DNA from: Anaerostipes sp. MSJ-23
GTDB taxonomy: Bacteria > Bacillota > Clostridia > Lachnospirales > Lachnospiraceae
Length of the DNA: 64,000 nucleotides
Assembly (NCBI RefSeq): GCF_018918155.1
Contig: NZ_JAHLPY010000005.1
Span: forward strand, 62,001-126,000
Direction of reading: 5' to 3'
This document shows positions 16,452-24,993 of the stretch, in pieces (the stretch's first letter is position 1; the number at the start of each line of letters is the position of its first letter). Under the pieces are notes generated by a model. That model did no database searches, had not been told where the DNA came from, and saw only the letters and a program-made list of their open reading frames with translations. Made by a program: the position numbers and the translations under genes.

Positions 16452-17567
16452 TTATTCTCCTTCAATCGTATTTGAAGTATTGAAGATATTTCCAGAATCA
16501 CCTTTGGAACGGTTGTAATCATATTTTGACTGATATCCATAAGTTTGAGCGGCATCTGCACCTCCATAGTTTTTAGCAAAATCCTGTCGTTTTCCCTGAT
16601 TGAACATAAAATATTTCAATGCTTCCTGATTTGCCTTAAAATTCACAAAAAATACATAACCACAAGGTGGATAATGTCCAACAACCGCTGTTTTATAAGT
16701 ATTTTCAATTGGAATTCTTAGTTGGTCAATCTCTGTAGTTCCCATCTTGGCGACAGATAAAATTAATTTTTTAACATAAGTAGCATCCATATCTGTTGAT
16801 ACATCCGACATAGCATCAATGGCAATATCAATGACATCCAGTGGATTTTGCTGCAACATTTTGTTAAATGTTGCTTGCATAACTGCACGTTGTCTTCCTG
16901 TACGCCCAAATTCTTCTATTCCATATTTTTTAGAATATACATGTCGAACTCTTGCATAACCAAGTGCTTGATTTCCATTTAATATCTGTTTTCCAGCTTT
17001 CACTGTACGATATTTTTTCTTAGAAATATAGTTTGTACTATTTAGATAATCTGCTTCTTCTTTTTCTAATGTCATTTCAATTCCGCCAATGCGATTGATT
17101 ACTTTTTCAAAAGCGGATAAATCGACAACACAAAACTTATCAATTTTTATATTAAAATTTTTTGCAATAGTCTGATATAAAAGCTCTTCTCCGCCAAAGG
17201 CATATGCCGCATTCAGCTTATTTCTTCCATGCCCTGGAATTTCTACATACATATCACGTAAAAATGATGTTAGTTTTAATTCTTTTGTTTTAAAATTAAT
17301 CGTAGCAACCATCATGCTGTCTGAACGTCCATGATCCCCTTTTTCAGAGCCTTGTGCACCATTATCAGAACCAACTAGTAAGATATTAATAACGTCTTTA
17401 TTAAAGGATAAATCCTTTTCATTTGAAATTTTCACTTTACTTAAAGAATGTGATTTTGGTGTAACAGCAGCTTCTAAACGTGCATCATAATATCCAAGAC
17501 CCGCGCCAAGAACAATTGCAACTATAAGAAAAATACTAAATATTGCTGTAAATTTTTTTGTAAACAT
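16452..17567 (-). CDS. LytR-CpsA-Psr (LCP) family wall polymer ligase
   Basis: 371 residues. A membrane anchor (about 6-28) is followed by an extracellular LCP domain with the family hallmarks: LLVGSDNG, HGRSDSMM (Arg/Asp contacting the lipid pyrophosphate and Mg2+), FLRDMYVEIPGHGRNKLNAA, and FGRTGRQRAVMQ. LCP enzymes transfer lipid-linked glycopolymers to peptidoglycan at the outer face of the membrane. It is the second of two tandem paralogues (gap 21 bases) and lacks the long Ser/Thr/Arg tail of the other, ending in a short Gly/Asn/Ser tail. AAGAAGG precedes the ATG. The neighbouring GT2 gene fits a wall polysaccharide role. Confidence 0.92.
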   Translation of the reverse strand: MFTKKFTAIFSIFLIVAIVLGAGLGYYDARLEAAVTPKSHSLSKVKISNEKDLSFNKDVINILLVGSDNGAQGSEKGDHGRSDSMMVATINFKTKELKLTSFLRDMYVEIPGHGRNKLNAAYAFGGEELLYQTIAKNFNIKIDKFCVVDLSAFEKVINRIGGIEMTLEKEEADYLNSTNYISKKKYRTVKAGKQILNGNQALGYARVRHVYSKKYGIEEFGRTGRQRAVMQATFNKMLQQNPLDVIDIAIDAMSDVSTDMDATYVKKLILSVAKMGTTEIDQLRIPIENTYKTAVVGHYPPCGYVFFVNFKANQEALKYFMFNQGKRQDFAKNYGGADAAQTYGYQSKYDYNRSKGDSGNIFNTSNTIEGE

Positions 17568-17588
17568 ATCAAATGACCTTCTTTTCCT

Positions 17589-18875
17589 TTATTCCTGAGC
17601 AGATTCTGTGTTCGTTGTTGATGGATGAACTCTCTCTGTTGTTGTATGTGTTGTAGAATGTGTAGCTTCTGTTGTAGGTGTAGGCCTATATGTGCTACGT
17701 GTACTTCTTGTAGAACGCGTAGATCTTCTTGTAGAAGAATAATAAGTTCTTGTCGTTCTTTGCGAAGATGCCCTTCTTGTAGAAGAAGTTGTCGTTGTAT
17801 AACTTTTTCTACTCTGTGTAGAAGAAGTATTAGACGTTTTTGTAGATGCTTTCGTTGATGTCGCTGCAGTATATCCAAAGGTTTCTACATTTTTAGAACC
17901 ACCATATTCTTTTGACCAATCCTTTTCTGTACCTTTGTTAAATAGGAAGTACTGTAATGCTTCTTTGTTTGCTTTAAAGTTTACAAAGAATACAAACATA
18001 TTGCTTTGAGCTCTTCCCATTTTATAAGTTCCCTCTAAAGGAATTCGTTTCTGATCAATATCTGTAGTTCCCATGGAAATCACTTTTGTTACAAGACTTT
18101 TTAAATAAGAGGCATCCATATCTGTCGATACATCTTTTAATGCATCCAATGCAATATTAGCAATTTCAGCAACATTTTGATCTAAAACTTTATTTAATGC
18201 TGCTTGAAGGACGGCTCTTTGTCTTCCGGTTCGTCCAAAATCTCCGTCTCCATATTTTTTAGAAACAACATAACGGATTCTAGAATAACCAAGTGCTTGA
18301 TTTCCATTTAATAACTGTCTTCCTACTTTAACGTTACGATATTTTTTCTTAGAAATATAGTTTGTACTGTTTAAATATTTTGCTTCTTTTTCTTCCAAGC
18401 TGATTTCTACTCCACCCACTTTATTAATGACCTTTTCAAAAGTGGAAAAATCAACAATACAGTAATGGTCAATTTTAATTCCAAAGTTTTTTGCAATTGT
18501 TTTATAAAGAAGCTGAACCCCACCAAAAGCATATGCTGCATTTAATTTATTGTGTCCATGATCTGGAATTTCCACATACATATCACGCATAAGAGATGTC
18601 AGTTTCAATTCTTTTGTTTTTGTATTAATTGTTGCAATCATAATACTATCAGATCGTCCATGATCACCCTTAATTGCTCCATGGTCTGATCCAACCAAAA
18701 GAATATTAATAACGGATGAGTCAGAAATAAGATTTGTTCCTGCTGGATCTTCAAGTTTTTGTTTCGTGTTTACAGAAGCTTCCAGACGTGCATCATAATA
18801 TCCGAGCACCCCTCCAACTGCAATTCCGATTATAAGAAATACACTCAGTATAATCTTAAATTGTCTGATTTTCAT
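17589..18875 (-). CDS. LCP family wall polymer ligase with Ser/Thr/Arg-rich C-terminal tail
   Basis: 428 residues. The start at MKIRQFK is set by AGGAGG seven bases upstream. Membrane anchor (about 5-25), then an LCP domain (LLVGSDHG, HGRSDSIM, LMRDMYVEIPDHGHNKLNAA, FGRTGRQRAVLQ) closely matching the next gene, so the pair arose by tandem duplication. The last roughly 88 residues are low complexity: Thr, Ser and Arg, with the triplet RST repeated four times and few other residue types. Such a basic extracellular tail could bind anionic wall polymer or be glycosylated; this is inference. The DNA of the tail (about 17600-17860) is a degenerate repeat that can vary in length. Confidence 0.92.
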   Translation of the reverse strand: MKIRQFKIILSVFLIIGIAVGGVLGYYDARLEASVNTKQKLEDPAGTNLISDSSVINILLVGSDHGAIKGDHGRSDSIMIATINTKTKELKLTSLMRDMYVEIPDHGHNKLNAAYAFGGVQLLYKTIAKNFGIKIDHYCIVDFSTFEKVINKVGGVEISLEEKEAKYLNSTNYISKKKYRNVKVGRQLLNGNQALGYSRIRYVVSKKYGDGDFGRTGRQRAVLQAALNKVLDQNVAEIANIALDALKDVSTDMDASYLKSLVTKVISMGTTDIDQKRIPLEGTYKMGRAQSNMFVFFVNFKANKEALQYFLFNKGTEKDWSKEYGGSKNVETFGYTAATSTKASTKTSNTSSTQSRKSYTTTTSSTRRASSQRTTRTYYSSTRRSTRSTRSTRSTYRPTPTTEATHSTTHTTTERVHPSTTNTESAQE

Positions 18876-18997
18876 TTGTGTCCTCCTCATTATTCATCTG
18901 TTTCATAGTCTTTAATTATATCATATTATTAACGAAAACAATAGATGATTTTATTAAGATTTCTTGAAATTAACGTTCCATTTACACAAATAAAATT

Positions 18998-19915
18998 TTA
19001 AAAATTCCAATAGGTTTTATTCATTGTAATTTTTTTGATTAGCCATTGAGGAAGATGTTTATAATTTTTTCCAAGTTTGTAACCAATGTACTTGCATCCA
19101 CTATCTGTAATATATTTGGGAATTAAATGAAATTTTCCTTTGGATGCTAAATGCTTTAAGGTAGCTGTAACCATTCGTACACCTTCAGATTCGGACTTAA
19201 CTTTTAAAAATAATCCTCCATAATCTACTTGTGATACAGCAAGATCAAAATTTCTGTGAAGCTGATCAATTGCCCTATAATCATGCCAATGCCATACTTG
19301 TGCATCTGCAGTATAAGCAATTATTTTTCCAGCTTCAATAAGTTTAGATGCCATGATCATATCTTCATTAAAAATTGTTTTATGAATAAATCCGCCCATT
19401 GAATCATAATCTTTTTTTCTATAGGCACTGCAAACATTAGAGCAAAAAAATGTTTTAATCCCAAGAGTATCAAGATCTTTTTTTGTTTTCAGGCGACTTT
19501 CTTTTGGATAATTAAAGGTCCTTGTATAATATTCGATATAATTTTTTTTCGGATCTGCCAGTTGGCGGCCGTAAGCAGCCGCCACATCTGGATTTTCAAA
19601 CGGACGAAGAAGGTTTTCAACAAGATATGCATCTTTTGGTATTGCATCATCTGTCATAAACATCAAAATATCGGCGTTAGATAACGATGCACCATAATCT
19701 CTGGTCTTTCCATGATCAAAGTCTTCTTTTTTTATATGATGAACTTCTATTGGTGCATCTTTGTAAATATCTAAAAAATTTTTATCAAAAAATTTTTCTT
19801 CGGTATTAATGATAATAATTTTATCAGGTTTTCTTGTCTGCTTTGAAAGTCTTGAAAGAGATTTTTTAAATTTTTCTCCTGGTTTATATGTTGGGATAAT
19901 CAAATCAACCTTCAT
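18998..19915 (-). CDS. Family 2 glycosyltransferase (rhamnosyltransferase-like)
   Basis: 305 residues. The GT-A fold N terminus, VDLIIPTYKPGEKFKKSLSR, binds the nucleotide sugar. FMTDDAIPKD supplies the DxD-type metal site, and FNEDMIMASKLIEAGK contains the acidic ED motif of the catalytic-base region. HWHDY and a C-terminal helical part follow; there is no membrane anchor. The family makes wall or capsular polysaccharides on the cytoplasmic side; the overall layout is most like rhamnosyltransferases. It lies between the LCP genes and parC, 18 bases after parC, and AAAGGAAACAC precedes the start. The acceptor and donor sugars cannot be told. Confidence 0.85.
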   Translation of the reverse strand: MKVDLIIPTYKPGEKFKKSLSRLSKQTRKPDKIIIINTEEKFFDKNFLDIYKDAPIEVHHIKKEDFDHGKTRDYGASLSNADILMFMTDDAIPKDAYLVENLLRPFENPDVAAAYGRQLADPKKNYIEYYTRTFNYPKESRLKTKKDLDTLGIKTFFCSNVCSAYRKKDYDSMGGFIHKTIFNEDMIMASKLIEAGKIIAYTADAQVWHWHDYRAIDQLHRNFDLAVSQVDYGGLFLKVKSESEGVRMVTATLKHLASKGKFHLIPKYITDSGCKYIGYKLGKNYKHLPQWLIKKITMNKTYWNF

Positions 19916-19933
19916 ATGTGTTTCCTTTCTTCC

Positions 19934-22183
19934 TTAACGTCGGATTTTTGAACCTTTTGTATCTCTTTTCGCAAGTTTTAGTTTATGAAACTCTAATTTT
20001 TTCTTTTTATACATAATCGATGTTATATTCTGTGCTTCCAGAACATAAACCTTCATAATTTCATCATCTTTTGACAGCTTCATGCTATGTACACCAATAG
20101 CACCTTTTTTCTTTTTTGGAATTTCAGAAAGTTGGAATCTTAAAAACACTCCATTTTTTGTCTGCAATACAACTTCATCATTCATCGCAGTTGAAACTGG
20201 AATCACTGCTACAACTTCATCATTTTCTGTAAGTTTTGTTGATGCAACTGTTCTTTTAGTAACTTTAAACTCTTCACCATTTACAACTTTTAACATACTT
20301 TGAGCAGTCGCAAATAAAAGTTCTGTATGAAGAATATCTTCTACTGGCATAACCGCAATAATAGCTTCTTTAGAGCTATCATAATTTCCAAGATTATCAA
20401 TTGGAGTGCCCTTATCTCTATATTTTCCAGATGGAATATCTAATATTTTTATTTGGTGCATCGTTCCTTGATTCGTAAAAATACAAATTTTATCCGTATT
20501 CATACATGGAATCACATATTTATAATCCTTTTGAACATTTTCCTTATTTCTTTCAAATGTTGCCTTATCAAATGTTTTAGAATAACCAAAACGATCCATA
20601 ATAAAATAAACTTGTTCTTGTTTTATTGGAGCTTCTATATAAACAGCTTCTTTTCCATCTTCAATGGTGGTTCTTCTTTCTTTTCCAAATTCTTTTTTGA
20701 ATGCATCCAATTCTTTACGAATGACACGTTTTAAAGAAAGATCATTATTTAAAATGTCTTCATACTCTTCAATTTTTTCTGTAATTTCTTGAAATTCTTC
20801 TTTCAATGCAAGAATTTCAAGACCAATCAAACGATAAAGCTTTAAATCAAGAATAGCACAAGCTTGTTTATCTGTAAATGTAAGTTTTGTCGCTTCAATC
20901 ATAGAATCTGACGTTTTGAAATTGATATTTCCAATTTCACCTTTTGTCAGACAGGCTTTTACTTCTTTTTGACTTTTACTTCCACGAATAATTTCAATGA
21001 TTAAATCAATCATATCGCAGGCTTTAATTAAACCTTCTTTAATTTCTTTTTGTTCATATAACTTTTTTAAAAGTGTACGATATTTTCTTCTTGTGATTTC
21101 ATAATGGAATTGTGTATGATAAGCGATAATATCTTTCAGACTTAATGTTTCCGGCCTTCCATTAACAATTGCCAACATATTAATTCCAAAAGTATCTTCA
21201 AGTTTTGTCTTTTTATATAAAAGATTTTTCAAACGTTCAACATCTGCTCCTTTTTTTAATTCTAACACGATGCGAATTCCTTCTTTTGATGATTCATTCG
21301 AAATATCTAGAATGTCTGTTGTCTTTTTCGTTTCAATTAAATTCACGATATCTGACAAAAATTTAGAAATATTATTTCCAATCATCGTATATGGTATTTC
21401 TGTAATTACCAGTTTATCTTTTTCTCCACGTTTTTGTGATTTTTCAAAGACAACTTTTCCACGTAGTTTTAATTTCCCAGTTCCAGAAGAATAGATTCCT
21501 AAAAGATCTTTTTTATTAACAACAAGTCCACCGGTTGGAAAATCAGGACCTTGTATATATCCCATTAATTCTTCATTCGTAATACTTTCCTTTCGCATGT
21601 AAGCTTTCACAGCATCGACGACTTCACAAAGATTATGTGGTGGAATACTCGTTGTCATACCGACAGCAATTCCATCTGCACCATTTATGAGAAGATTTGG
21701 TATTTTTACTGGAAGAACTTTCGGTTCACGTTCCGTTTCATCAAAATTAGGGGCAAAATCAACAACATCTTTATCAAGATCTGATAAATAAGCATCTTGT
21801 GTGATTTTTTGAAGTCTAGCCTCTGTATAACGCATAGCAGCAGCTCCATCTCCTTCGATAGAACCAAAATTTCCATGACCATCAATCAGCGGCATACCTT
21901 TCTTAAATTCTTGCGACATGACAACTAGAGCATCATAAATAGAGCTGTCACCATGTGGATGGTATTTCCCCATCGTATCTCCTACGATTCTTGCAGATTT
22001 TCTATGTGGGCGATCAAAACGGAGTCCAAGTTCATCCATAGAATAAAGGACTCTTCGCTGTACAGGTTTTAATCCATCTCTAACATCAGGAAGTGCTCTT
22101 GCACAAATAACGCTCATTGCATAATCAATATAAGATTTTTGCATCACTTCAGAAAATTCTGCTTTTATAATATGTTCTGACAT
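19934..22183 (-). CDS. parC: DNA topoisomerase IV subunit A
   Basis: 749 residues. The winged-helix/tower domain has the catalytic Tyr119 in AAMRYTEARL. The quinolone-determining segment YHPHGDSSIYD keeps Ser80 and Asp84, the wild-type residues of the family. A coiled coil and a beta-pinwheel follow. In place of the GyrA box (Q-R-R-G-G-K-G) the pinwheel has KKKKGAIG, and the protein is shorter than typical GyrA, so ParC is preferred over GyrA. It decatenates daughter chromosomes with ParE, whose gene precedes it by 31 bases. AAGGAATTATT precedes the ATG. A divergent second gyrase is the alternative. Confidence 0.85.
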   Translation of the reverse strand: MSEHIIKAEFSEVMQKSYIDYAMSVICARALPDVRDGLKPVQRRVLYSMDELGLRFDRPHRKSARIVGDTMGKYHPHGDSSIYDALVVMSQEFKKGMPLIDGHGNFGSIEGDGAAAMRYTEARLQKITQDAYLSDLDKDVVDFAPNFDETEREPKVLPVKIPNLLINGADGIAVGMTTSIPPHNLCEVVDAVKAYMRKESITNEELMGYIQGPDFPTGGLVVNKKDLLGIYSSGTGKLKLRGKVVFEKSQKRGEKDKLVITEIPYTMIGNNISKFLSDIVNLIETKKTTDILDISNESSKEGIRIVLELKKGADVERLKNLLYKKTKLEDTFGINMLAIVNGRPETLSLKDIIAYHTQFHYEITRRKYRTLLKKLYEQKEIKEGLIKACDMIDLIIEIIRGSKSQKEVKACLTKGEIGNINFKTSDSMIEATKLTFTDKQACAILDLKLYRLIGLEILALKEEFQEITEKIEEYEDILNNDLSLKRVIRKELDAFKKEFGKERRTTIEDGKEAVYIEAPIKQEQVYFIMDRFGYSKTFDKATFERNKENVQKDYKYVIPCMNTDKICIFTNQGTMHQIKILDIPSGKYRDKGTPIDNLGNYDSSKEAIIAVMPVEDILHTELLFATAQSMLKVVNGEEFKVTKRTVASTKLTENDEVVAVIPVSTAMNDEVVLQTKNGVFLRFQLSEIPKKKKGAIGVHSMKLSKDDEIMKVYVLEAQNITSIMYKKKKLEFHKLKLAKRDTKGSKIRR

Positions 22184-22214
22184 AATAATTCCTTTCTGTT
22201 TTTACATCTTTTTA

Positions 22215-24128
22215 TTAGATGTCCAGCGTTGCGTCATCGGCATTTTCATAAATAAAGTTTCTTCTTGGAGGAACATCACTTCCCATTAACATAGAAGTCA
22301 CATCCGAAGCCATTCTGGCATCTTCAATTTCAATCTGTTTTAATGTTCTTGTTTCAGGATCAAGCGTTGTTTCCCATAACTGTTGTGCATCCATTTCGCC
22401 AAGACCTTTATATCTTTGAAGGGTAAAAGAGGTCTTATGATTTGCACGATATTTTGCTAATGCATCATCATCATATAAATATTCTTCTTTTCCTTTTTTC
22501 GGAATTGCTTTATACAAAGGCGGAGTTGCAAGGAAAACGTGCCCATGTGTAATTAACTCCGGCATAAAACGATAAAAAAATGTAAGCAGTAAAGTAGCAA
22601 TATGTGCGCCATCTACATCAGCATCTGTCATAATAACAATTTTATGATAACGAAGTTTTGTAATATCGAAATCATTACCATATCCCTCTGAAAATCCACA
22701 TCCAAAAGCATTAATCATCGTTTTAATTTCTGCATTTGCTAGAACTTTATCCATGGTTGCTTTTTCTACATTTAATATTTTTCCACGAATTGGAAGAATT
22801 GCCTGCGTTTTTCGATTTCTAGCTGTTTTGGCAGAACCTCCTGCAGAATCTCCCTCAACGATAAATATCTCACATTCTTCTGCTTTATGACTTTCACAAT
22901 TAGAAAGTTTTCCATTACTATCAATAGATAATTTTTGCTTTACAAGCATATTTGTTTTTGCTTTTTCTTCTGCTTTACGAATTTTTGCAGATTTTTCTGC
23001 ACATGCTAGTACTTTCTTTAATGTATCTAAATTCTTATCAAAAAATAAAACAGTTTCTTCACCAGTAATTTCACTTACTGCTTTTCCTGCATCTGGGTTA
23101 TCAAGTTTTGTTTTGGTTTGACCCTCAAATCTAGGATCTGGATGTTTGACTGAAACAATTGCTGTCATTCCATTTCTTACATCAGCACCAGTAAAATTAG
23201 CGTCTTTTTCTTTTAAAATACCTAGTTCTCTTGCATACTGATTCATAATCGTCGTAAATTTTGTTTTAAATCCTGTAATATGTGTTCCACCTTCAATGGT
23301 ATAAATATTATTACAAAAGCCAAGAATATTCTCTCCAAAATCTTCTGTATATTGAAAAGCAATCTCGGCTTCAATGCCATCCGTTGATCTCTTAAAATAA
23401 ATTGGTTCATGAAGGATTGTTTTTCCTTCGTTTAATTTTTTTACATAAGCACAAATACCATCTGGTTCATGGTAATCAACGCTTGTTTCCTCTTCTTTTC
23501 TTCGATTAATATAATGAATCGTAAGCGAAGGATTTAAATATGCTGTTTCATGAAGACGATTTCTTACCATTGCTGCCTTAAAATAGGTTTTATCAAAAAT
23601 TTCTGGATCTGGTAAAAATTGAACGGTTGTTCCAGTTTCTGATTTTTTACACGTACCAATAACTTCTAGTGGCGTCAAAATTTTTCCACGAGCATACTTT
23701 TGCTGATATATTTTACCATTTTGTTTGACTGTAACTGTTAGCCAAGTAGATAATGCATTTACAACAGATGCACCAACACCATGCAAACCACCGGAAATTT
23801 TATATCCACCATCTCCAAATTTTCCACCGGCATGCAGCATTGTAAATACCATCTCTACCGCAGAAAGGCCTGTTTTTTTATTAATACCAACAGGAATTCC
23901 TCGTCCATTATCAGAAATAATGGCAGTACCATCATCTTCAAGAGATACGGTAATATCATTACAATATCCAGCCAAAAATTCGTCTACTGAGTTGTCTACA
24001 ATTTCATATATTAAATGATTCAATCCTTTTGTAGATACGCTTCCAATATACATTCCTGGTCTTTTACGGACTGCTTCTAGCCCTTCTAGAACAGATATAC
24101 TGTTGGCATCATACGTATTCTTTGCCAT
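22215..24128 (-). CDS. parE: DNA topoisomerase IV subunit B
   Basis: 637 residues. The GHKL ATPase domain shows EIVDNSVDEFLAGYC, DNGRGIP and GGLHGVGASVVNAL. A transducer domain is next. The TOPRIM domain has the EGDSAGGSAK metal motif and DADVDGAHI, and the C terminus has the QRYKGLGEMDAQQLWETTLDP signature. Together with ParC it forms the ATP-driven type IIA enzyme. The length of 637 is usual for Gram-positive ParE and GyrB, so the name rests mostly on its ParC-like partner. It is first in the parE-parC unit. The upstream region has a TTGTCA/TAAACT pair at 17-bp spacing on the minus strand and AAGGAGG. Confidence 0.85.
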   Translation of the reverse strand: MAKNTYDANSISVLEGLEAVRKRPGMYIGSVSTKGLNHLIYEIVDNSVDEFLAGYCNDITVSLEDDGTAIISDNGRGIPVGINKKTGLSAVEMVFTMLHAGGKFGDGGYKISGGLHGVGASVVNALSTWLTVTVKQNGKIYQQKYARGKILTPLEVIGTCKKSETGTTVQFLPDPEIFDKTYFKAAMVRNRLHETAYLNPSLTIHYINRRKEEETSVDYHEPDGICAYVKKLNEGKTILHEPIYFKRSTDGIEAEIAFQYTEDFGENILGFCNNIYTIEGGTHITGFKTKFTTIMNQYARELGILKEKDANFTGADVRNGMTAIVSVKHPDPRFEGQTKTKLDNPDAGKAVSEITGEETVLFFDKNLDTLKKVLACAEKSAKIRKAEEKAKTNMLVKQKLSIDSNGKLSNCESHKAEECEIFIVEGDSAGGSAKTARNRKTQAILPIRGKILNVEKATMDKVLANAEIKTMINAFGCGFSEGYGNDFDITKLRYHKIVIMTDADVDGAHIATLLLTFFYRFMPELITHGHVFLATPPLYKAIPKKGKEEYLYDDDALAKYRANHKTSFTLQRYKGLGEMDAQQLWETTLDPETRTLKQIEIEDARMASDVTSMLMGSDVPPRRNFIYENADDATLDI

Positions 24129-24221
24129 TTTTATCTTATTCCTCCTTACTATAAGGTAATCTTAGTTAGTTTAACATAGAAAAATTTGTTTGACAAACTT
24201 ATGTTTCTTTTCGACACAAGT

Positions 24222-24249
24222 TGACATTATACAACAGAAATTTTATAAT
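24222..24249 (+). promoter_or_regulatory. Sigma-A promoter of the DUF5105-type lipoprotein gene
   Basis: TTGACA (24222-24227), 16 bp, TATAAT (24244-24249). Consensus boxes 33 bases before the start codon. Confidence 0.8.
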
Positions 24250-24281
24250 TACAAAAGAAAAAATAGAAAGGAATGAAAAAA

Positions 24282-24944
24282 ATGAGGCGTAGGTTTATAA
24301 GAAAAATATTGGCAGGAATCAGTGTATTTTCAATTGCACTTGTTTCTTCTGGATGTGGATCACAAAAAGCAAAGGCTCCTGATGCAACAATGAATGCTTT
24401 CTATCAGTTAATGATATGCCAAAATTCAACTGAAATCGCAAAACTTGGAATTGACGAAAACGATGCACAGAAGACAAAAGACACCTATCATGATTCCATG
24501 ATTTCAACTTTACGAGATGAATTTTCAAAAGCAGGTGTTTCTATCACTGAATCTGAAGCTACTGATATTTTTAATGCCATATCCCAAAAACTTTCCACTT
24601 TAAAATACAAGGTTGAAGTAAAAAATGAAGATGGAAAAGAAGCAACAGTAAAAGTATCCAGTCAATATATCAATTATTTGGATTTATTTAAACAAGCAGC
24701 CCAAAACACGACACAGGCATTAAAACCAAATCATATTGACAAAATTTCAGATGCAAAGAAATTATTAGTAGATAATATTATTACTGATTTTCAAAACGTA
24801 CAAGCATCACAGAGAATGCATAGTAAGACTTTTGAATTAAAAGAACAGAAAGTCAAAAGTGGTAAAAAAACTCTTCATATTTATTTTCCAAAAGACACAA
24901 AACAAACAGGTTCTGATCTGATGAAACTTGTGACAAATCAATAA
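24282..24944 (+). CDS. Lipoprotein, DUF5105-like
   Basis: 220 residues from the ATG at 24282, ten bases after GAAAGG; an ATG at 24273 is too close to that site. The signal peptide is basic (MRRRFIRK), then hydrophobic (ILAGISVFSIALV), with the lipobox SSGC, so it is lipidated and anchored outside. The mature domain begins with a helical Thr/Asn-rich section and has the tone of DUF5105/DUF4878-type cystatin-like lipoproteins (MNAFYQLMICQNSTEIAKLG ... VKNEDGKEATVKVSSQYIN). No enzymatic motif. It has its own consensus promoter and terminator, so it is monocistronic and divergent from parE. Its function is not known. Confidence 0.75.
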   Translation: MRRRFIRKILAGISVFSIALVSSGCGSQKAKAPDATMNAFYQLMICQNSTEIAKLGIDENDAQKTKDTYHDSMISTLRDEFSKAGVSITESEATDIFNAISQKLSTLKYKVEVKNEDGKEATVKVSSQYINYLDLFKQAAQNTTQALKPNHIDKISDAKKLLVDNIITDFQNVQASQRMHSKTFELKEQKVKSGKKTLHIYFPKDTKQTGSDLMKLVTNQ

Positions 24945-24961
24945 TTTTTAATGTTTATAAT

Positions 24962-24993
24962 AAAAAGAACGGGCATGAAACCCGTTCTTTTTA
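24962..24993. terminator. Bidirectional terminator between the lipoprotein and activase genes
   Basis: The 12-bp perfect stem AAAAAGAACGGG and complement around a CATGAAA loop, with T-runs on both strands, overlaps the activase stop codon. Confidence 0.88.

Noticed and set aside
17625-17858. Plus-strand frame encoding an extremely Cys-rich 77-aa peptide
   Set aside because: It is the complement of the Thr/Ser/Arg repeat tail of the LCP gene; the cysteines arise from antisense reading of repeated Thr/Ser/Arg codons. No ribosome site or promoter.
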